64,000 nt of DNA from contig NZ_VEFS01000001.1 of assembly GCF_007679045.1 (NCBI RefSeq), positions 1,032,706 through 1,096,705 of the forward strand, given 5' to 3'. Of this stretch, positions 54,777 to 63,769 are shown piece after piece. The position numbers were made by a program, and so were the translations under genes. The DNA comes from Microbacterium sp. BH-3-3-3. Lineage in GTDB: Bacteria > Actinomycetota > Actinomycetes > Actinomycetales > Microbacteriaceae. The number at the start of each line of letters is the position of its first letter. Position 1 is the first letter of the stretch. The notes beneath the pieces were generated by a model. The model was not told the DNA's origin, searched no databases, and saw nothing but the letters and a program-made list of their open reading frames with translations.

Positions 54777-55678
54777 CCGCCGACCCCACCGGATTCCGCT
54801 TCCGCCTGCGCGGCGAGCACTCGTCGGCCGAGATCACCCAGGTGGGGGCAGCGCTGCGCGCGCTCACCGTCGACGGGGTCGATCTCGTGCCGAGCTACCC
54901 CGACGACGCCCCGACGCCCGCGGCATCCGGGGTCGTGCTCGTGCCGTGGCCGAACCGCATCCGAGACGGCAAGTACACCTTCGAGGGCGAAGATTTGCAG
55001 CTGGCCATCAGCGAGCCGAAGTTCGGCAACGCCAGCCACGGACTGCTGCGGTTCGGGATGTACCAGGCGATCGAGCACACCGACGCCCGGCTCGTGCTCG
55101 GGGCCGATGTCGTGCCCCAGACCGGGTATCCCTTCCACCTGCGCACACGCGTCACCTTCGATTTGCGCGACGACGGGCTGCACGTCACTCACGACATCGA
55201 GAACGTCGGAGCACGAACGGCGCCGGTGGCGCTCGGCGTGCACCCCTACCTGCAGATCGGGGGCGTGCCGACGGCCGATCTCGTGGTGCACTCCACCGGT
55301 ACCTCGACGCTCGTGGTCGACGAGCGCAACATCCCCGTCGCCGAGGTGCCGGTCGATGCCGCCACCGATCTGCGCGCGGGCAAGCGCCTGGGCGACGCCG
55401 GCCTCGACAACGGCTACCGCGGGCTGGAGCGCGACGCCGAGGGACGCGCGCGCCACACGCTCACCGCTCCCGACGGGCGCCGTCTCGAGCTCTGGCAGGA
55501 CGAGGGCTTCCGCTGGGCCCAGGTGTTCACGACCGACCGGTATCCGGGTCACCCGCTCGCCGTCGCGATCGAGCCGATGACGGCCCCCGCCAACGCCTTC
55601 GCGACCGGAACCGACCTCGAAAAGCTCGCACCGGGGTCGACCATGCGCCGGGAATGGGGCGTGCGCTTCACCGCGTGA
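54773..55678 (+). CDS. Aldose 1-epimerase family protein
   Basis: A mutarotase-like enzyme interconverting alpha and beta anomers of free sugars. The 301-residue product has VVLVPWPNRIRDGKYTF, the catalytic-type His in ASHGLLRF and GVHPYLQIGG, and a Glu-bearing AIEPMTAPANAF at the end. The ATG overlaps the ABM gene by 4 bp, so the two are translated together. The sugar specificity is unknown. Confidence 0.9.
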   Translation: MTADPTGFRFRLRGEHSSAEITQVGAALRALTVDGVDLVPSYPDDAPTPAASGVVLVPWPNRIRDGKYTFEGEDLQLAISEPKFGNASHGLLRFGMYQAIEHTDARLVLGADVVPQTGYPFHLRTRVTFDLRDDGLHVTHDIENVGARTAPVALGVHPYLQIGGVPTADLVVHSTGTSTLVVDERNIPVAEVPVDAATDLRAGKRLGDAGLDNGYRGLERDAEGRARHTLTAPDGRRLELWQDEGFRWAQVFTTDRYPGHPLAVAIEPMTAPANAFATGTDLEKLAPGSTMRREWGVRFTA

Positions 55679-55685
55679 CGCATTC

Positions 55686-55707
55686 TTGTCCCCCAAATGG
55701 GGGACAA
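55686..55707. promoter_or_regulatory. Perfect palindrome TTGTCCCCC-N4-GGGGGACAA
   Basis: A 9-bp perfect inverted repeat around AAAT, 8 bp after the epimerase stop. It is followed by an A-run, not a T-run, so it is not a classic terminator for the + strand. It could be a non-canonical terminator or an operator; the GGGAC theme matches repeats upstream of the operon. Confidence 0.5.
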
Positions 55708-55739
55708 AAAATTAGCCATATGACCAGGGAAAATCCCAG

Positions 55740-55921
55740 GCAAGGGCTTTCCTACGAAGGCGGCGCGAACGTTACCATGAGCGGTGACGGATTTCCGTCA
55801 AGGCCGGGGGAGGCAGAGGACCAAGGTTTCCCCTTGCCTTCTACCCGAACGAGCCGACGGGGGCCGAGGGTCCCGCGATGAGGGGGGATCCCCGTTCCGT
55901 CTGAAGGAAAGATCCCCCATC
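55740..55921 (+). promoter_or_regulatory. Structured 5' leader of the DUF998-like gene
   Basis: This region could fold into several hairpins: GACGGA-TT-TCCGTC (55786-55799), CAAGG-N5-CCTTG, and GGGGGATC (55883-55890) pairing with GATCCCCC (55911-55918). The last stem holds the ribosome-binding GAAGGAAA in its loop and ends 3 bp before the ATG. It does not match riboswitch classes that I can recognise by eye. Translational regulation is a reasonable inference. Confidence 0.5.
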
Positions 55922-57154
55922 ATGAGCACCGCGCTCCGCTTCGCCGTCCCCGTTTCTGTCTCGGTGCCGCGTCTGACCGGCCTCACGCGTCGACTCGCGG
56001 CGTTGTCCTCGCTTCACGTCGGCGCTGCCGCACTGACCACGCTGGTCGGCGGCCTGCTGCTCGCGATCGCGACCACGAGCGACCCGCTGTGGTGGCAGCT
56101 GCACTTCAGCCAGCTCGGCATCTTCGGCGATCTTTCCAGCGCATTCTTCAACACCACGCTCAAGGTCAGCGGAATGATCGTGGTGGTCTTCGCCTTCTGC
56201 GTGCGTCGTGACATCGCGCGTCTTGGTCGCGGTCCCGTGCGCCGCGGTGCGGCAACCGTTGCTTTCCTCTGCCTCAACTGCGTCGGTGTGAATCTCGCCC
56301 TGGTCGGCTGCATTCCCCTCAACACCGACAAAGACCTGCACGACAAGGTCGCCGGCTCCATGGTGCTCGGCTTCCTTGTGCTGCTGCTCAGCGCTCCGCT
56401 GATGCTCAACCGCCTCGGCAAGCGCATGGCGATCGGCACGGGCATCGCACTCGTGTGGCTGATCGCCTCGATCTCGCTGTTCGTGTCGGCCACGATCAAC
56501 CTCGCCCTCTTCGAGACGATCTCGTGCGCGGCGATGTTCGCGTGGTCGGGCATGTTCACGCAGATCCTCGCGAGTGCGTCCGCCAAGACCACGCGCGATG
56601 TCGTGGAGGAAGTGGCGGATGCCGCGGCCCCCGCCGTCGCCCACGTCGCCCCGCGCCGCCGGAGCCGCTCGGTGGTCGCCGCGCGCTCGCGCGCCTCGCT
56701 GCGCCCGCTCGGCGCCGCCCGCGCACTCCCCCGCCCGGCGCAGACGCGTCGCATTGTGATGACGCCCCTGTCCGCCTCGCCCCTCGAGCGCTTCCTGACG
56801 GTGCTCGCGCGCACCGAGCGCTCGCTGTCGACGAGCGACCGCACCGGAGTCGTGGCATCCGGAACCGTCCTCACCTCGGCGATCACCCGCACCGCGCCGC
56901 GCCGCGGTGTCGACGGTCGCCCGTCGACTCACGTCGCCGCGCGGCACCTCACGGCCAACGCGGGTGAGGCTTCCACGGCCGCGCGGACGCACGTCGCCGC
57001 TCGGGGCCCCGCCGCCTCTCGCTCGCTCGCGATCAGTGCTTCTCGCGCAGCTCGCGTCGGCTCAACGGGTGGTCGTCGTGGGCCGTCGGCGCACTCTGCA
57101 CGGACTCTCGCTCCGCGCGGCGCTGACGGCGGCGCTCGCTCGCTCCTTCGATGA
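55922..57154 (+). CDS. DUF998-like membrane protein with basic tail
   Basis: A 410-residue protein. The first 220 residues have six or so membrane segments and DPLWWQLHFSQLGIFGDLSSAFFNTTLKVSG, as in DUF998/Frag1-like proteins. From about 225 to the end the chain is an Arg/Ala/Ser/Thr-rich disordered tail. Its last 122 bp overlap the 3' end of the convergent RND gene. The ATG has AAGGAAAGA in the loop of a hairpin. The real functional end may be much earlier; the tail is unusual. Confidence 0.7.
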   Translation: MSTALRFAVPVSVSVPRLTGLTRRLAALSSLHVGAAALTTLVGGLLLAIATTSDPLWWQLHFSQLGIFGDLSSAFFNTTLKVSGMIVVVFAFCVRRDIARLGRGPVRRGAATVAFLCLNCVGVNLALVGCIPLNTDKDLHDKVAGSMVLGFLVLLLSAPLMLNRLGKRMAIGTGIALVWLIASISLFVSATINLALFETISCAAMFAWSGMFTQILASASAKTTRDVVEEVADAAAPAVAHVAPRRRSRSVVAARSRASLRPLGAARALPRPAQTRRIVMTPLSASPLERFLTVLARTERSLSTSDRTGVVASGTVLTSAITRTAPRRGVDGRPSTHVAARHLTANAGEASTAARTHVAARGPAASRSLAISASRAARVGSTGGRRGPSAHSARTLAPRGADGGARSLLR

Positions 57155-60100
57155 GGTTGTAGAGCGTCGGCAGCACCAGCAGCGTCAGGAACGTCGACGA
57201 CACGAGTCCGCCGATCACCACGACCGCGAGCGGCTGCGAGATGAACCCGCCGTGGCCGGTGATGCCGAGCGCCATCGGCACGAGCGCGAAGATCGCCGCG
57301 AGAGCCGTCATGAGGATCGGCCGCAGACGTCGCGCTCCGCCGACGATCGTGGCCTCGAACACGCTGAGACCCCGCGCCCGGTACTGGTTGACGAGGTCGA
57401 TCAGCACGATGGCGTTGGTCACGACGATGCCGACGAGCATCAGCGCGCCGATCATTCCCGCGACCCCGAGCGGCACGCCCGTGATCAGGAGCATGAGGAT
57501 CGCTCCGGTCGCCGCGAACGGCACCGACACGAGCAGCTCGAGCGGCTGGCGCAGCGACTTGAAGGTCGCCACCATCACGACGTAGACGATGAGGATCGCC
57601 GCGAGAAGGGCGAGGCCGAGCTGGCCGAAGGCATCCTGCTGGCTGGTGACCACACCACCCACCTCGGCCGTAGCGCCCTCGGGCAGCTGCACGTCGGCGA
57701 GCGCGTCGCGCACGGTCGCCGAGGAGCTGCCGAGGTCGTCGGACGTCGGCGTCACGGTGATCGTCGCGGTGCGAAGGCCGCGCGCGGTCGTGATGGAGGG
57801 CGCCGTCTGGCTCTCTTCGACGGTCGCGATCTGGTCGAGGCGCACCGCTCCGCTCGCGCTCGGGATCTCGAGAGCGCGCAGGTCGTCGATCGTCTGCGGA
57901 GGATTCGCGGTGGCGAGGTACACGGTCACTCCGCGGCCGTCGAGCTCGACGGTGCCCGCCTGACGGGGCTGCTGCGCCCCGGAGACGAGGGCGCCGACCG
58001 TGCGCTCCGACAGACCGCGTTCCGCGGCCGCGGCGCGGTCGACACGCACCGACACGAAGGGCAGCGAGGCCGACAGGCTGCTGGTGACCTGGCCCACGCC
58101 CTCGCGACCCTGCAGCTGCGACACGACGGCATCGCTGGCCTGCTGCAGCGACGAGCCGTCGGCGGCGGTCACGTCGACGGTGATGTCGGTGGAGCCGAAG
58201 CCGCCTCCGGATGCCGCGACCTCGATCTCTCCGGCGTCGGTGAGCTGTTCGAGCTCGGTGCGCACGCGCTCGCGGAGCTCGACCTGGTCGGCTCCGGACT
58301 CGGAGGTGATCGAGTACGTGATGCCCGAGCCGCCGCCCGAGAAGGCGTCGCGCAGCGCCGAGCCGCTCGAGCCGATCGAGGTCTGCACGGTCTGCACGCC
58401 CGGGGTGTCGAGCAGCACGGCCTCGACCTTCTGGGCCGCGGCGTCTTCGGCGTCGAGGCTGGGTGCCGGGCCGATCTTCTGCGTGACGGTGAAGGTGTTC
58501 TGACCCGAATCGCCGAGGAAATCGGTCTTGAGCAGGGGGAACGTGGCGAGGGTGCCGCCGAGGATGAGCACCGCCACCCCGAGGGTGACCGCCGAGTGCT
58601 TCAGCGTCCACGTGAGGATCGGGACGTAGGCCTTCTGCAGCCGCGACGGCGGGGCGTCGGCGGCCTCGGGATCGACCGGGTCGCCGTTGTCGTCGCGGAT
58701 GACCTTGCCGGGCTTCAGGAACCACGACGCCAGCACGGGCACGATCGTCAGCGAGACGAGCAGCGAGGCGGCCATCGCGATGGTCACGGTGAGCGAGAAC
58801 GGGCGGAACAGCTCTCCGGTGACGTCGCCGACGAAGGCGATCGGCAGGAACACCGCGACGGAGGTGATGGTGGATGCCGTGATGGCCGCGGCCACCTCGC
58901 GCACCGCGCGCACGATGGTGGGGATCTTGTCGGCGTCGCCGACGTAGTGGCGCTTGATGTTCTCGATCACCACGATCGAGTCGTCGACGACGCGGCCGAT
59001 CGCGATGGTCAGAGCTCCGAGGGTCAGGATGTTCAGCGAGTAGCCGAACGCCTGGAGGCCGACGAAGGTGATCAGCACGCTCGTGGGGATCGAGATGGCG
59101 GTGACGAGCGTCGAACGCACCGACATGAGGAACACGAGGATCACCACGACCGCGAAGACGAGGCCGAGAAGACCCTCTTGCGCGAGGGCCTCGATGGACT
59201 GCTCGACGAAGGGCGCCTGGTCGAAGACGACGGTGAACGTCGCCCCCTCACCCAGCTGTGATTCGAGCGCGGGCAGCGCCGCGAGCACTCCGCGCGAGAC
59301 GTCGACGGTGTTGGCCGCGGGCAGCTTCGTCACCGCGATGGTCAGCGCCGGCTTGCCGTCGACGCGCGACAGCGTCGTCACCGGGTCGGTCTGCAGGGCG
59401 ACGTCGGCCACGTCGGCGATCGTGGTCTGGCCGGCCGCGATCTGCGCGGCGTCGGTCGGAACGAGGGGCAGAGCCGAGATCTCGTCGACGCTGGTGAGCT
59501 TCGAGCCCGTCTGCACGGTGAGGGTCTGGTCGTTCTCGGTGAGCGAGCCGCCCGGGAAGAGCACGCCGTTCGCGTCGAGCGCGTCGGTGATGGCCTGCTG
59601 ACTGAACCCGCGTTCGCTCAGGCGGGTGGCATCCGGAGTGATCGTCACCCGCTCGCCGGTGCCGCCGACGATCTGCGCGCCGTTGACGCCCGCGACGTCT
59701 TCGAGGTCGGGAACCACGCTCGTCTGGAGGGTCGCCTGCGTCGCCTGCGCGTCGGTGAAGCCCGTCACGGCGAGCTGGATGACGGGGAAGTCGTCGATGC
59801 TCGCCGACGCCACCGTCGTGTCGGCGGAGTCGGGCAGCTGGTCGTTGATGCGGGCGATCGCGGCGAGGATCTTCTGCTGCGCGGCCGCCAGGTCGGTGCC
59901 GTAGGTGAACGACGCCGACACGATCGACGAGTTCGTGGTGCTGGTGGCGGTGGTGGACTCGAGCCCCTCCACACCGCGGATCGCGTTCTCGATCGGCGTC
60001 GACACGTCTGTCTCGACGACCTCGGGCGACGCACCCGGGTAGGTCGTGACGACGGCGAGCTGCGGGAACTCGATCGAGGGGATGAGCTCTTGCTTGAGGC

Positions 60101-60194
60101 TGGTCAACGCGAGACCGCCGAAGATCGCGGCGACGATCGTGACGAGGGCGATGAGGGCGCGGTTCTTCAGGCTGAGAACGGCCAGGTACGACAC
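57033..60194 (-). CDS. RND-family exporter (AcrB/SwrC-type)
   Basis: A 1053-residue resistance-nodulation-division exporter driven by protons. It has twelve membrane segments, two large periplasmic-type domains, and the proton-relay Asp pair in AIGRVVDDSIVVIENI. It is closer to Gram-negative HAE1 pumps and Bacillus SwrC than to mycobacterial MmpL. No membrane-fusion or outer-membrane partner is adjacent, as expected of a Gram-positive host. It is preceded by a TetR-style operator. The basic cytoplasmic tail overlaps the convergent DUF998-like gene. Confidence 0.93.
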   Translation of the reverse strand: MSYLAVLSLKNRALIALVTIVAAIFGGLALTSLKQELIPSIEFPQLAVVTTYPGASPEVVETDVSTPIENAIRGVEGLESTTATSTTNSSIVSASFTYGTDLAAAQQKILAAIARINDQLPDSADTTVASASIDDFPVIQLAVTGFTDAQATQATLQTSVVPDLEDVAGVNGAQIVGGTGERVTITPDATRLSERGFSQQAITDALDANGVLFPGGSLTENDQTLTVQTGSKLTSVDEISALPLVPTDAAQIAAGQTTIADVADVALQTDPVTTLSRVDGKPALTIAVTKLPAANTVDVSRGVLAALPALESQLGEGATFTVVFDQAPFVEQSIEALAQEGLLGLVFAVVVILVFLMSVRSTLVTAISIPTSVLITFVGLQAFGYSLNILTLGALTIAIGRVVDDSIVVIENIKRHYVGDADKIPTIVRAVREVAAAITASTITSVAVFLPIAFVGDVTGELFRPFSLTVTIAMAASLLVSLTIVPVLASWFLKPGKVIRDDNGDPVDPEAADAPPSRLQKAYVPILTWTLKHSAVTLGVAVLILGGTLATFPLLKTDFLGDSGQNTFTVTQKIGPAPSLDAEDAAAQKVEAVLLDTPGVQTVQTSIGSSGSALRDAFSGGGSGITYSITSESGADQVELRERVRTELEQLTDAGEIEVAASGGGFGSTDITVDVTAADGSSLQQASDAVVSQLQGREGVGQVTSSLSASLPFVSVRVDRAAAAERGLSERTVGALVSGAQQPRQAGTVELDGRGVTVYLATANPPQTIDDLRALEIPSASGAVRLDQIATVEESQTAPSITTARGLRTATITVTPTSDDLGSSSATVRDALADVQLPEGATAEVGGVVTSQQDAFGQLGLALLAAILIVYVVMVATFKSLRQPLELLVSVPFAATGAILMLLITGVPLGVAGMIGALMLVGIVVTNAIVLIDLVNQYRARGLSVFEATIVGGARRLRPILMTALAAIFALVPMALGITGHGGFISQPLAVVVIGGLVSSTFLTLLVLPTLYNLIEGASERRRQRRAERESVQSAPTAHDDHPLSRRELREKH

Positions 60195-60215
60195 GTAGGA
60201 CCCTCCGGGATCACA

Positions 60216-60237
60216 TTCGATACAGGTGTGTATCGAA
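60216..60237. promoter_or_regulatory. TetR-family-type operator upstream of the RND gene
   Basis: TTCGATACA (60216-60224) and TGTATCGAA (60229-60237) form a perfect 9-bp inverted repeat with a 4-nt spacer, 22-43 bp upstream of the RND start. Its size and position are typical of a TetR-family repressor site. The TetR gene at 63770 is a conceivable but distant candidate. Confidence 0.75.
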
Positions 60238-60274
60238 CCTCAGTATCCCATGGGGTTTCCGAGGGCGGTCCGCT

Positions 60275-60640
60275 CTAGAACAGCGAGCCCACCGTCAATC
60301 CGAGCGCGGCGGCGAGCACCGATCCCACGAATGAGACGACGGCGTACGACAACGAGGCGCGCGTGCGCCCTTCCTCGGCCAGGAGCGCGGTCGTCACGGC
60401 CACCGCACTGAAGGTGGTGTACCCGCCGAGCAGGCCGGTCCCCAGGATCCAGCGCCACGTCTCGTCGGCGGGAAGGGCGCTCAGGATGCCGAGGACCAGG
60501 GCTCCCGTGAGGTTCACCACGAGGATCCCCCAGGGGAACCCCTCACCCGTTCGCCGGCGGATGAGCACGTCGAGGACGTAGCGCAGGGCCGCCCCGATGC
60601 CACCGGCGACGGCGACGGCGAGGAAGAGGAGGGGTGTCAC
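60275..60640 (-). CDS. crcB: Fluoride ion channel FluC/CrcB
   Basis: A 121-residue four-helix protein with GGIGAALRYVLD, NLTGALVLGIL and the central GLLGGYTTFSAVAV motif of fluoride channels. It forms dimers that release toxic fluoride. In many actinobacteria two crcB genes are paired; the second is not in the window. The small unknown gene upstream is 31 bp away on the same strand. Confidence 0.95.
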   Translation of the reverse strand: MTPLLFLAVAVAGGIGAALRYVLDVLIRRRTGEGFPWGILVVNLTGALVLGILSALPADETWRWILGTGLLGGYTTFSAVAVTTALLAEEGRTRASLSYAVVSFVGSVLAAALGLTVGSLF

Positions 60641-60671
60641 GCCGCCAATCTACGCGGTCGCCGTGGCCCGG

Positions 60672-60896
60672 TCAGGCTTCGAGGGCCTCCACCCGCCGCC
60701 GCAGCTCGGCCGCCTTGTCGGCCCCGATCTGCGCTTCGGCGAGCTTGAGGGCGGCGCTCGCGGTGAGGGTGCGCGCCACGAGGTAGGTCGGGCTGGCCTT
60801 GAGGTCGGGGATGACGTCGAGGATGATGCCCTCGGCATCCGGATCGGTCATCAGCTTGCCGAGCTTGATCTTGGCGAGGTCGTATCGAGCAGCCAT
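60672..60896 (-). CDS. Small protein of unknown function
   Basis: A 74-residue, highly helical protein (YDLAKIKLGKLMTDPDAEGI, ALKLAEAQIGADKAAELRRR) with no Cys, signal peptide or recognisable domain. The ATG has GGAGGAAAAA, a strong ribosome site, and an ACATATGT palindrome lies in its upstream region. It is possibly transcribed with crcB. Confidence 0.65.
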   Translation of the reverse strand: MAARYDLAKIKLGKLMTDPDAEGIILDVIPDLKASPTYLVARTLTASAALKLAEAQIGADKAAELRRRVEALEA

Positions 60897-60957
60897 TTTT
60901 CCTCCGTGGGTGGGCGCGTCGTCGCACCCCTCGGCAGATTGTTGCACATATGTACCG

Positions 60958-61848
60958 TTATGTCATCGCCGGCTGTGTCGCGTGGGCCAGAGCACCCACC
61001 TCGGCGAACGCGGAGCGTGATTCGGGCGTCCAGAACGCCCCGACGTAGACGTGGAACCCGGCCGGCGCCGTGATCAGGCGCACCGGCGCTCCGACGGCAT
61101 CCGCCCGCCGAGTGAACGCCACCGCGTCGTCGAAGAAGATGTCACGGCCGCCCTGGAACAACAGAGTCGGGGGCAGACCGGTCGGATCCATGCGCGCGGG
61201 ATCGATCGCCGGGTCGTCCAGCCCCCGTTCGCCCGCCCAGGCAGCCACTCCCGCGCGGAGTCCGGGCACCCGCAACGAGGGATCGCGACGCGCCCGCCGG
61301 GCGATCGCGGGGTTCTCGAGGCCCAGGTCGAGCCAGGGCGAGAACAGCACGAGGGCGTCGGGGCGACGAGAGGCGCGCAGGGCCAGACCGACGGCGAGAG
61401 CGCCGCCCGCCGAGTCTCCGGCCACCCAGAGCCTCGAGGCCCGCGCCGCGAGGCGCTCGTACTGCGCATCGATCACGGCCAGGGTGTGGTCTGCGCCGCG
61501 CTCGGGCGCCAGCGGATAGCAGACCACCGTGATCGCCGCCCCCGTCGCCCGGGCGAGACGCTCGACGATCCACCAGTGCTCGGCCACGAGCGGGTTCACG
61601 AGTCCCCCACCGGGCAGGTACATCAGCTCGAGCCCCGGAGTGCGCGCCGCCGGCTCGTAGCGGTAGACCGGCAGGTCGCCCTCGCGCGAGACGACCACAC
61701 GACCCGACCGGCGAAGGCGCGCGGGCGGCTCCGCGGGGCGCCGATCGGGGTCGAGGGTGTCGAGGTAATCGTCGCGTGCGAGCGCCCGCCGGATCGACCG
61801 CGCACTCACCCACATGGCCCCCGCCGTGAGCGTCATCGACACCGACAC
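60958..61848 (-). CDS. Alpha/beta-hydrolase esterase (HSL-like)
   Basis: A 296-residue esterase. The nucleophile elbow is GDSAGG (SRLWVAGDSAGGALAVG), the oxyanion PGGG replaces the usual HGGG (LMYLPGGGLVNP), the acid is in FQGGRDIFFDD, and the final His is in AGFHVYVGAF. It is last in a leftward MAO-SRPBCC-esterase run with a 3-bp gap. The substrate is unknown. Confidence 0.88.
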   Translation of the reverse strand: MSVSMTLTAGAMWVSARSIRRALARDDYLDTLDPDRRPAEPPARLRRSGRVVVSREGDLPVYRYEPAARTPGLELMYLPGGGLVNPLVAEHWWIVERLARATGAAITVVCYPLAPERGADHTLAVIDAQYERLAARASRLWVAGDSAGGALAVGLALRASRRPDALVLFSPWLDLGLENPAIARRARRDPSLRVPGLRAGVAAWAGERGLDDPAIDPARMDPTGLPPTLLFQGGRDIFFDDAVAFTRRADAVGAPVRLITAPAGFHVYVGAFWTPESRSAFAEVGALAHATQPAMT

Positions 61849-61851
61849 GCG

Positions 61852-62295
61852 CTAGCCCTCGCGCGCGTCGGCGGCCATGTCGGCGAGCGCGTTCGTCGTC
61901 ACCAGGCGCACCACCGCCGGCAGACCCGCGGCGATCTTGCGCCCGACCAGCGGACCGAACACCCCGGCGAGGGGACCCGAGATCTCCACGGCGTGCGTCA
62001 CCGACAGGCCGTTCGGCGTCTGGCGCATGCGGTGCGGGAACGACAGCACCGCCCCGGGCAGACCGATGCGGAAGTTCATCGCGACACCCGGCTGCAGCTC
62101 GGTGAAGGTGAAGCGCTGCGCGGGAGTGCCGTGGTTGAGCACGCGACCGGTCGAGCCCACGCGCGGCGGCACCGCGAAGACGGCCTCGCGCAGGTCGGGG
62201 TCGTCGACGGCCCAGTCGGCCGGGGTCGTCCACCTCTTCCACACCGCCTCGGCGGAGGCGGTCGTCAGGTGCGTGTATTCGCGGCGCCAGGTCAT
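61852..62295 (-). CDS. SRPBCC-family protein
   Basis: A 147-residue START/Bet v 1-type ligand-binding protein (YTHLTTASAEAVWKRWTTPADW and a hydrophobic cavity strand pattern). It may bind hydrophobic substrates of its neighbours. The ATG overlaps the amine oxidase stop by 4 bp. Confidence 0.85.
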   Translation of the reverse strand: MTWRREYTHLTTASAEAVWKRWTTPADWAVDDPDLREAVFAVPPRVGSTGRVLNHGTPAQRFTFTELQPGVAMNFRIGLPGAVLSFPHRMRQTPNGLSVTHAVEISGPLAGVFGPLVGRKIAAGLPAVVRLVTTNALADMAADAREG

Positions 62296-63713
62296 CGCAG
62301 GGCTCCCGTCTGTTCGTCGTCGGTCCAGGGGTCGGAGAGCAGGGCGCGGGCCTGCAGCGCGGCGCGCTCCCCCGCGCGCACCGCGCCGTCCATGAAGCCG
62401 GTCCACCGGCTCGCGGTCTCGGTGCCCGCCCACAGCACGCGGCCGACCGGGGTGGCGAGGGCGGACGCGTAGGGCACGACCGCTCCCGGCCCGGGGGCGG
62501 CGGTGGGGCCGCCGGCGACCCACGGCTCGGCACCCCAGCGCTGATCGATGTAGCCCGTGGCATCCAGCGCCCTCGGTCCGAACAGGTCGGCGAACGACGA
62601 CAGGGCGCGGGCACGGCGTTCGGCGAGGGGCAGGTCGTCCCACTCACGGGCGTAGACACCCCCGATGAAGCCGAGCAGAACGCCGGGAGCGTCGGGGCCG
62701 GCGGGACCGGCGTCGAAGGTGATGAAGGCGGGGCCGGTGTCGGACACCCCCTGACCCGACAGGTCGTGGTCGCGCCAGAACGGACGGTCGTACACCGCGT
62801 AGGCCTTCGACAGCACTCCCGCGGGCCAGCGCTGCGACATCTGCGTCTGCACGGGCGGCAGCGCGGGCGAGAACTCGATGCGCGTGCGCAGCGACGGCGG
62901 CACGGCGACGATCACCGTCCGCGCACGGACCGTCTCGCGATCGGTCGACACCCGCACCTCGCCACCCTCCGCCTCGACGCGACGCACGGGAGAGTCGAGG
63001 CGCAGCGCGTCGCCGAGACCCGCGGCGAGACGCACGGCGATCTCGTGCGAGCCCTCGACGAAGTGCTCCTCCTGCGCGCCGCCGGCGGTGTCGAGCATCG
63101 CCGACAGCCCACCCGCCTGGTGGATGTAGTGCAGGGCGTGCAGGAACGAGATCTCGTCGGGCTCGCAGCCCCACGTCGTGCGCCCGGCGATCGTGATGAG
63201 GTCGCGAGCGGCGGCGGAGGCGTGCGAGCGGCGCAGCCACGAACCGAGGCTCTCGGCGTCCCACTGCGCGGCCTGCGGCGCGGACGCGGGGTCGCCGCAG
63301 GGCACCGACCGGGCGAGGCGGTCGAGCGTCAGCTGCACGCGCCCGACGTCGAGAAGGCTCGCCCCCACCGGCGGCACGGTGCCGCGGTAGCGGCGATGCT
63401 GACCGCGCCAGCGGATGACGTTCTGCCCCGCCGTGTACGTCGGGAAGCGCGAGACCCCCACCTCGTCGGCGAGGGCGACGATGCGACCCTGCCCGGGACC
63501 GACGAAGGTGCCCCCGAGGTCGACGTGCACGCCGCCCACCCGCGCCGACGCCACGCGCCCGCCGACGCGCGACGCGGCCTCGAACACGGCGACGCGCGCC
63601 CCGAACTGACGCAGGCGATGAGCGGCGGTCAGACCCGACAGGCCCGCGCCGATCACGACGACATCGACGTCGGCAGCGGCCGACTCGTCCACGGCTCTCG
63701 AGGGTGCGGTCAT
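62292..63713 (-). CDS. Flavin monoamine oxidase family protein
   Basis: An FAD-dependent amine oxidase of 473 residues. The dinucleotide-binding VVIGAGLSGLTAAHRL near the N-terminus, VGGRVAS, DLGGTFVGPGQGRI, and the C-terminal WAGTETASRWTGFMDGAVRAGE that closes over the flavin are typical of MAO. The amine substrate is unknown. The ATG at 63713 follows CGGAG at a good distance; an upstream GTG at 63740 is an alternative. It is the first gene of the leftward operon, and 56 bp separates it from a divergent TetR gene that probably represses it. Confidence 0.9.
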   Translation of the reverse strand: MTAPSRAVDESAAADVDVVVIGAGLSGLTAAHRLRQFGARVAVFEAASRVGGRVASARVGGVHVDLGGTFVGPGQGRIVALADEVGVSRFPTYTAGQNVIRWRGQHRRYRGTVPPVGASLLDVGRVQLTLDRLARSVPCGDPASAPQAAQWDAESLGSWLRRSHASAAARDLITIAGRTTWGCEPDEISFLHALHYIHQAGGLSAMLDTAGGAQEEHFVEGSHEIAVRLAAGLGDALRLDSPVRRVEAEGGEVRVSTDRETVRARTVIVAVPPSLRTRIEFSPALPPVQTQMSQRWPAGVLSKAYAVYDRPFWRDHDLSGQGVSDTGPAFITFDAGPAGPDAPGVLLGFIGGVYAREWDDLPLAERRARALSSFADLFGPRALDATGYIDQRWGAEPWVAGGPTAAPGPGAVVPYASALATPVGRVLWAGTETASRWTGFMDGAVRAGERAALQARALLSDPWTDDEQTGALR

Positions 63714-63769
63714 AGGCTTGCTCCGTTTCTGGTGCGACACCGACCGGTGCGGCCGGCGAGGAGGACAAC

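Noticed and set aside
55686..55707. Rho-independent terminator after the epimerase gene
   Set aside because: The stem is perfect but is followed by A residues, not a T-tract, so I list it as a palindrome of unknown role.
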